This document shows, piece after piece, positions 57,347 to 64,000 of a stretch of DNA of 64,000 nt. Position numbers and translations under genes: made by a program. Source of the stretch: Phallus indusiatus. Taxonomy: Eukaryota; Basidiomycota; Agaricomycetes; Phallales; Phallaceae. The notes below the pieces were generated by a model, which was not told the DNA's origin, did not search any database, and saw only the letters and a list, made by a program, of their open reading frames with translations. Each line of letters opens with the position of its first letter. Position 1 is the first letter of the stretch. Location of the stretch: the NCBI GenBank assembly GCA_027605045.1, contig JAQFWX010000003.1, forward strand, positions 1,178,001 through 1,242,000, read 5' to 3'.

Positions 57347-58043
57347 TCAATTGTCTTCCTGTTCCTCTTCAATGCTTTCGTCGTGAGTGTGAGTATGAGT
57401 ATGGGTGTGGGTGTGAGTGTCAGATTTCCATGGGAATATAGCGGAAGAGACGGTGGATTTTTGATTATGTTTTCGGGCAGCGGCGGAAGACCATTGGAAT
57501 GACCAATGCTCCTGGGCTAGAGAGGCATCGACGCGTGAGTAACATGCCTCGCAGCATGGACGAAGGGGAACAGTGGGAGAGCTGGGAGAGAGTGGTGAAG
57601 ATGGTTGGTGAGAATCACAGGTGGTGGTTGTCGTTGGTGGGACGACCTGAGGGAATGAGAGTCTTCGACGAGGAGGAGGAGGAGGAGTGTGTGATTCAGA
57701 GAGGGAATGGCCTCGTGGACGAACGAGACAAGAGGGCAATTGTGGGCGAGAGAGTGGTGGTGATTGTACTGGAGTCTTTGTGCTGAGACTAGAGCAGGAA
57801 TTTAGTACACATTGTAACTGTCAGAGAGTACACGAACACTGGAAGGGGGAGAGTCAAGAGAATATTCGAGTCCGGGGATTTAGACCCAGACTTTGGAGAC
57901 CAGACTGGGACAGGGACGGAGATGGACAATGGCCTGGTGTGCCATTTCGGGAGTCGACTCGGTGAGGAACTGCTGCTGGTTGCGGGGATAACGTGGCAGG
58001 TGTCCTGAAAGCGGACAATTCGAGAAGGAGATTGAGTGGACAT
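57347..58043 (-). CDS. proline/serine-rich protein of unknown function with a His-Thr repeat
   Basis: Two exons: 58043 to about 57828, starting MSTQSPSRIVRFQDTCHVIP, and about 57787-57347, joined by a 40-nt intron that keeps frame. The second exon has CCEACYSRVDASLAQEHWSF followed by KHNQKSTVSSAIFPWKSD, which look like a conserved short domain with a Cys pair. A (His-Thr)6-7 run encoded by a GTGTGA-type microsatellite (about 57390-57420) follows, then an acidic end. I do not recognise a named family. The repeat tract is likely to vary between strains. Confidence 0.6.
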
Positions 58044-58086
58044 TGGGAGATGGTATTAAGAATATTGAGTGTGTTCTCAGTTCTCA

Positions 58087-59181
58087 TTAAATAGTGTACA
58101 TGTGACCAGACACACCAACAGAGACAAGCACAAGTCCAAGCAGTTTACTTATGGTAATAACGTGACCTTCTGATGCCAATAGCAATAGCCATATGACACT
58201 CGTATACACAATGTCCCAGCCAATACTAGCCTGTGCTGGATGCGAGTGCATCACATTCAAAATTAGTCTGGGATCACTCGCATGGTACCATGTCCGCACT
58301 CGCATAGCCATCCCAGCAACAGCCAACAACTTGCAAAACGACGTCACTTTAGCCGGTCGGATCCAGTCAATCGCTGTCTCTCCTAAAAGGAACGGAACAA
58401 ACAACAACCCATGCATTGCCGTCAAATTCACCAGGAACAAGTCCGTAGTGTAAGGTGCCACCAAGATCGTCAAGTACGATAATGTCACCGGTACCGTCAC
58501 CGACGCGCTCAACGACGTCCGAGACGGACTACGAGACTTGGCTGAGGCTGCGAGCAATGCTAGTGACCAGGCGACCGATATTGCCACCATTTGTCCTAGT
58601 AGCATGTATGCCCATTTATATCGAATATCTTTTATACCACATCAGAGATAATAGAATTGATCATGTCTTGCATACACTCACTTTGTTCTTTGACTAAAAA
58701 ATGGTAAAAAATCCAGCAGTGAACAGACACAGCTGCTCACTCCACCACCAATTCACCGCTCCTTTGCACACTGCCCACCATGCTTCTTCAAACAGGCTAG
58801 TATTCACAAGCCATCTGGCTATTCGACGTCGAACCCCTACCATCTCATCCAATCCCGACGATGCCTCAAAGTTGTGCAAGCTCCACTTTGTAGAATTAGA
58901 ACAGAGTCCTAGAACATTCCCATTTCATTTCATCTCACCGACATGTATTTAAACATCCCTAATCTAAAGTGTGAATCATTAAAGTTGTCTACCAACTCGG
59001 ACAACTTACAATACCATGTGTGCGCAAATGACACAACTGCCATCATCCCATATCTCAACTTGATTTCCTCTCCTCCATCTTGTGCGAATATCGACCAAAG
59101 TATTAGAACAAAAAGTGAGATTATAACCACGAAATACAGCACAAAAATGCTCAATGCAACCACTTCGTCCAGTTGCATCAT
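58087..59181 (-). CDS. multi-pass membrane protein, frame possibly broken
   Basis: Three blocks read right to left look like one protein. First is MMQLDEVVALSIFVLYFVV, continuing into a helix (59181-59000). Next is a juxtamembrane helix LVNTSLFEEAWWAVCKGAVN with WWWSEQLCLFTAGFF (58900-58694). Then come four further helices from MLLGQMVAISVAWSLALLA to the stop at 58087. The middle block stops at TAG in ACCATTTTTTAG (about 58685). One extra T would read on into LVKEQNIRYKWAY and join the last block through a good GTGAG donor. The junction between blocks 1 and 2 also does not close cleanly. It may be an indel, a sequencing error in a homopolymer, or a missed exon. Function unknown; layout resembles small fungal integral membrane proteins with about 5-6 helices. 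Confidence 0.55.
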
Positions 59182-59233
59182 GGTAGAAATTAATTAATTC
59201 AAAACTTGAAATTTCCCACCCTACTACTAGTAT

Positions 59234-61179
59234 TTAGTACTTGCGTCGTAGTACAGCTACAGACTCGACGTGCGACGTCTGCGGAAACAAATCGAAACCT
59301 CGAATACTCTCAATCTCATACCCTCCTTTGGTCATCTCAAATATCATTCCCAAATCCCGCGCCTGCGTATGCACATTACAACTCACATACACCATCTTTC
59401 CAGGCCCAAACTTGACCAATTGTTCCAAAAACACTCTATCACATCCTTTACGAGGAGGATCGATAATCACCGCTGTCAATTCCGCAGGAAACAGCGTCTT
59501 CATCATCATTCCTTCTCCCATATCAATATCAAAAATCCTCTCCGCTTCTCCAGCGTAAAACCGACACCGGTTTTCCGGTATATTGTTCAAAATCGCATTG
59601 TGTCGAGCTGATTCGATACTCTCTTTACTGATTTCTATCCCCACCACTTGAGAAAACCCTTCCCAGAGCGTAATCGAAAACAGTCCACTTCCGCAATACG
59701 CGTCCACCAGGTATTTCAACTCTGGTTGACTTTTCAATATCGCATCTCTCACATACGACGTCAATGGCTCCAAAATAGAACTATTGTTTTGAAAGAAACT
59801 TCCAGAGGAAATTCAAATACGTGCTTGCCAACTCGTTCCCGCACCGTCTTGTGGTATTCCGTTACACAAACATGACCTGGATCCTGGTCCGATACTGAAT
59901 CTCGTAACAACAGCGTCGCGCCCTTTTTATACGTATCAAACCGACTTATTAAAATTTAGTTTTGAAAATCAAAAATCCAAATATAACCGCTTACCTACGA
60001 ACGTCAGCTCGTATAGATGGCAAGGCCGCATTAAGCACAGGTGTCGCTATTGGACATTCCTAAAACTATATGATAAATACAATTCATTCTTCATTATTGA
60101 TTTTTAGTACCTCGATATCCATTACCGATCTCCGTCCCTTTTCACCAAATCCTATACGGATTTCCCAGGTACGATTCTCATCATTCTCTTTCCGAAATCG
60201 TTTTGGAGGAATGTCAAAATGAGGCGTGATTTTAGTTCGATACCCATATTGCTGAGGGGACGGTATAGTAGATAGAATCTCAGGTACAACCTCCGGAACA
60301 AGCCCTTTTTTACAATTGTCAAAAAAAAAGAGAAAATCATAATAAATTCTCTTGTTTCTCACCGGAATAATTCGCGTATGCTCTTTTTACAACGCTTTGT
60401 TTAAACAACAGTTGCTCTTCATACGATAACATCTAGAAAAAAACAATCAATATACCAATGGAACGCTCCATAAACTGATTTACCTGATATTGACATCCAG
60501 CACACTTTCCAAAGTATTTACACTGAACATGCGACATATCTCTCAGCTCACCATTCGGTTCTTCCACTCGTACCAAATCCCCAAACGAAATCCCTTTTCC
60601 GTGTCGATACACTCGAGCCGTAATGCGTTCTCCAGGAAGTGCAAACGGTACAGCTACAACCCACGGCTTGTAAGGCTCTGGTAAAACCGACAAAGAGTCA
60701 CCTATCCTAATTATCAGCCAAAGTATCCTCATAACGTTTATCGTCTTACCACTGGACGATAATTCCGACACAACAAGTTGCACTTCCGTTCCTGTTTCAA
60801 TCGGAGGCGACGACAACAAATCCTCTTCCTCTTCTTCAAAGTCTCCCTCATCTTCTCCTACTACAACTACAGCACGCTGTCGCTGAAGTAAACTAATAGC
60901 TTCACGACGTAAGATATCATCCCCTGAAAACGGTTCTATCGTCGGTATCTTCCTTTTCCGACGTCCGCCATGTTTCTTAGTCCGCTGCGAGTCAGATTTT
61001 TGAGCTACAGACGAAGTCGTCGTCGTCGTCTCCGTCGTCCGTAATCGTTTTTCGGATGGAAGTGTTTTAATACTTGAATCCGACATATCCACAGTGCTTA
61101 TTAAGCGTGTTCGCACCACTGATAATATTGGAATGATCGATTTTCGAACCGGTCGCTGTTGAAAAAAGCGAAGAAGCAT
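59234..61179 (-). CDS. TRM2: tRNA (uracil-5-)-methyltransferase TRM2 (TrmA/RumA family)
   Basis: Makes 5-methyluridine at position 54 of tRNA using S-adenosylmethionine. The N-terminus MLLRFFQQRPVRKSIIP is arginine-rich and mitochondrion-like. A basic/acidic linker leads to the TRAM-like segment PFALPGERITARVYRHGKG, then the Cys cluster CKYFGKCAGCQYQ. The catalytic domain has YRTKITPHFDIP and VDAYCGSGLFSI (cofactor site), then VVGIEISKESIESARHNA. IIDPPRKGCD and the nucleophile in VYVSCNVHTQARD follow. The stop is at 59234-59236. The protein is cut into seven or so exons. It may serve both cytosol/nucleus and mitochondrion through alternative starts, since a second Met (MSDSSIK) follows about 30 residues in. 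Confidence 0.92.
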
Positions 61180-61223
61180 ATGTATGCTCAGTAGTAGTAT
61201 GACTCAGCTGAAATCGTTCAATA

Positions 61224-61263
61224 AACAACAGCAACAGCAACAACAACAACAACAACAACAACA
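61224..61263. repeat. (CAA)n microsatellite
   Basis: The tract has about twelve CAA/CAG units, plus strand, just upstream of the TRM2 start on the opposite strand. In TRM2 orientation it is TTG/TGT-rich 5' leader, not coding. Confidence 0.75.
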
Positions 61264-61455
61264 CTAAAAATAATACACAATCGCGACAGATAAAATGAAG
61301 AAGAAGAAAATTGTTACGACGGGTATCAAAAAGAAAAAAGGAAAAAAATAAAATCTTGCAATCCGCAAGAAGCTAGGTAAGCATCGTACACCAAATCACA
61401 TAGTAAAGTAGTACACTGTCCCTCTTGAAGCGTACCACTAAGAAAAAAAAATATC

Positions 61456-64000
61456 TCATGTTTCATCACCACTATCAATGTATATACCTTTAATACCCCC
61501 GCTCTGTGTTCTTCCCCCGTCTCTCGCCCGCGCATTCCGTGACTTGGGCTTGGTATTGTTATTGTTGTCATCACGAACAACGTCGGCTTCATCAAACTCG
61601 TGAATATCAGAAGCAGACGAAGATGATGGGAATGGATAATGTTGAACAGCCGGAGGCGCTTTGGGTCTCTTCAAATTCAGGCTCTTCCTATCTGTCACCC
61701 CCGATGAAGAAGTGGGGGTAGGCGTCGAAACAAAGGAAGGTTTTGAAGACGCGGACGTGATGATGGACGACGACGGTTCAACCCATTCTCGTTCGTCAAT
61801 GCCATTGTCGTCGTCATCATCATCCTCAATTATGATATCTGAATTATAATCTCTTTCGTCTCGCCGTTGCTGGTGTTGGTGCTGTTGTGAATGTGGTTGT
61901 TGTGGTTGCGAGGTGGTAGAAGGAGGTGATGTTCCAGATTCATATATCGGCGATGTTGACCAGTCATCATCGCCAGTTTCCTCTCTCTCTAGATCAGGTT
62001 CCGATATCGACTCTAACCCAATGTTGTCGTCAGAGTCATCAACCCAGTTTGGTGGCTCGGCCTGGATCGAAAATATAGGTTTATACTTTTTGCCAAGCTG
62101 AAAGATCATAAATTGTCAAATTGAAACATTGTTATCGAAAACTTCTTACCTCCATAACCCGAGCACGAAAATCCTGATAGTCCGCCTCATCTTTACATAA
62201 GAATCCAAGTAACATACTAGGATCCAAACCAGACAGATGCATCTTGCGTACTTTCTCACAATGAAAGGTACGTATATCTGTCATCGCGTACGCATTTGCA
62301 TAATGATGCGATACGGGGTCCACCACGTCTTCAACATTATTATTAGTATGGTAATGATGGTTAGCCCCTTTAAATAGTATCGATTCGTGGGATGAAGACG
62401 ATGACGACGACGGATTATGTTTAGGAGATTGAGGATGAAAAGGAGGGTTCGTTTGCTGTGGTTTGGAGACAGGCGTCCGCGACGATGAGGATCGTTTTTC
62501 GGGACTGCCCAAACTCTGCTGAGTTACCGATGGTAATTGCTCAATATCCTCTTCAGGTGACGTACGTAAGGCTACAGTCGGGCGAGAGTGATGTGGATCC
62601 AAATAAAAAAGATTATCGCCTTGTGTACCGACGAAATAATACGAAGACGAAGGACGTCCTCCGGCTATTCCTACGCTTTGAGGGAAGGTAAATAAAGTCT
62701 GATATTATAAATTTAGATCCATCAATCTCAAATAAAGAAGAAAATGAATAACCTTTATGCCCTCGTAATAAATAGGATTGACACCCTCTATTCCCAATCT
62801 AATACCGATCAGGACCAGAACAGCCGTACCACCCCAACGAGAACTGCTATGCTTCCTCCGGCCGAAATTCGAAGCGGAATAAACATCTGAATCATATACA
62901 ACACCGTCCGAAGCCACAGAAACGGCTAGATGCGCAGCCGGGAACCGATGAACCAATCTTTTGATTGCTCCAGCGGCAGTACTAGGACCAAACCATTGTC
63001 CCACGTCCTTTCCAAGTTCTTTACCAGCAAGAGCCATGCGATGGACGCTGAACGGACACGAAGGCGAAGGGTTATCAAGAAACCAAGTGAGAATCTTGAC
63101 ATAAACGATATAATTGTGAGATGACGATTGATGATTCGGTCGTCGCCAGTCTATATCCAAGAGAAGACGCGTCATAAATTACGTTAGCATGCGGGAAAGG
63201 TTTAGGAGAAACAGAAAGAGAGAGTGGAAAGAACGTGAGAGTACTATAGATAGGCTTACCACGACCGAGATGAAGATGTAAAAGGGCATTTGCCAACATT
63301 GATTGCCCGGTCCGTAGCATGCATCCCCAACCAGCGTCACTGGTCCAGACTTTAGAACCAGTGCCAGGCCAGTTCCATCGCTTGCCTTGCTGACTTGAAG
63401 AAAGTTCAGACCCAAGTGGATCGTTGTCGAGCGACGATAGATTGACATCACGAATAGGGGCAAATTGAGAGCGGTATGTGAGCCAAATGCGAGAAGTGAA
63501 ATCGGAATGAAAGGCCGCTGGCCATGAAAACGCGTGTTTGGAAGAGGCGTTCGAATGGGACGTATTGAGAGTTGAGTATGAATTCACTGAAGAACCGCTG
63601 GAGCGGCGTGAAGATGGAGAATGACGTGAGTCCACGGAATCGCGATTAGGCTGGGGTGGGGTAACAGGAGGCGGAATAGGTTCGTAACCAGGATGACAGA
63701 CACCCATTAGCCAAATCGTTTCCGTTGACTTATCTGGGTAGGAATCACTGTCAAGGATATGACGGACGACCTTGTCAAGCTGTCCCTTGCCATGCCTAGC
63801 CGCGCTTAAAAGTGCGGAAGCTTTGGTCTTCGGGGAAGCAGAGCCCGGCGAAGATTGGAATTGAGATTGAGACAGTATGGTAGGAAGAGAAAGATCGGTC
63901 GTAGAGCCGGTCAAAGTATGAGATATCCAGCCAGAGAGTCGGGAAGGAAGGTCAGAAAGTCGAGGCGAGGAGCCGTAAGACGCTACTACGGAATCAGAAA
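61456..64000 (-). CDS. ATG4: autophagy cysteine protease ATG4 (5' end outside the window)
   Basis: Processes the ubiquitin-like Atg8 before lipidation and recycles it afterwards. Reading frame is open at the right edge (around 63999, [20 protein letters not shown]), so the start is missing. [13 protein letters not shown] and [20 protein letters not shown] precede the catalytic Cys in [17 protein letters not shown] (about 63345-63295). The central part has [15 protein letters not shown]. The Asp-His pair sits in [19 protein letters not shown] (about 62640-62585). [19 protein letters not shown] is the usual C-terminal block. A long disordered Ser/Asp/Gln-rich tail of about 200 residues ends at 61456. 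The extra insert between DPHH and TDIRTFHC (about 60 residues, Ser-rich) is longer than in yeast. Confidence 0.92.

Noticed and set aside
19950..64000. Secondary-metabolite or defence gene cluster
   Set aside because: The genes are housekeeping functions from different pathways with no backbone synthase, NLR or toxin-like gene.
1..64000. tRNA or rRNA genes
   Set aside because: No cloverleaf with A/B boxes or ribosomal RNA blocks was recognised by eye; a covariance-model scan would be needed to exclude a tRNA fully.

Overview
The window looks like nuclear DNA of a filamentous basidiomycete, probably an Agaricomycete with a moderately AT-rich, transposon-loaded genome. The genes are cut by many short introns of about 40-80 nt. 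They encode fungal-type proteins (mitochondrial MutS, a Cdc11-class septin, Vta1, Nic96/Nup93, TAF5, Atg4). The left third is filled with fungal-style hAT, Tc1/mariner, CACTA-like and LTR debris. The genus cannot be named from the sequence alone.

Layout. Positions 1-19.4 kb are a repeat graveyard with almost no host genes. It holds at least eight solo LTRs with recognisable 5-bp target-site duplications (TSDs) from several families (called A, B, C, E and F here). It also holds a CACTA-like non-autonomous element, two hAT-type MITEs with 8-bp TSDs, a 173-bp repeat family (R1), decayed Tc1/mariner and hAT transposases, and one uncharacterised multi-exon ORF at 9.98-11.14 kb. The largest object is a hAT transposase (12.1-16.5 kb) split by three solo LTRs. 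Removing each LTR with one TSD copy rejoins the reading frame at the three sites.

From 19.95 kb to the right edge the window is gene-dense. In order: mitochondrial aconitase (23 exons), MSH1, septin CDC11, a MIT-domain protein, a CSC1/OSCA-family membrane protein, a 212-aa helical protein of unknown function, VTA1, a single-pass surface protein, a conserved basic protein, TAF5, a GNL3L/Grn1-type nucleolar GTPase, a YheT/EMB8-type alpha/beta hydrolase, a 191-aa orphan, nucleoporin Nup93/Nic96, a FabG-like reductase, a GPALPP/DUF3752 protein, two lineage-type proteins, tRNA methyltransferase TRM2, and ATG4, which runs off the right edge.

Genes are tightly packed: aconitase and MSH1 converge with only 18 bp between stop codons, and several pairs share divergent promoters under 200 bp. 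For nine genes I reconstructed all exons by hand and the summed length is a multiple of three: ACO 785 aa, CDC11 364, MIT protein 799, 212-aa protein, VTA1 526, surface protein 418, basic protein 235, GTPase 543, orphan 191, GPALPP 272. Functional themes are mitochondria (aconitase, MSH1), membrane remodelling and autophagy (MIT protein, VTA1, septin, ATG4), and nuclear or gene-expression machinery (TAF5, Nup93, GTPase, TRM2). They do not form an obvious pathway cluster. The most unusual features are very small exons (8, 9, 11 and 13 nt), four GC-AG introns in three genes, the TSD-delimited nested insertions, and two or three genes I could not place in a family.
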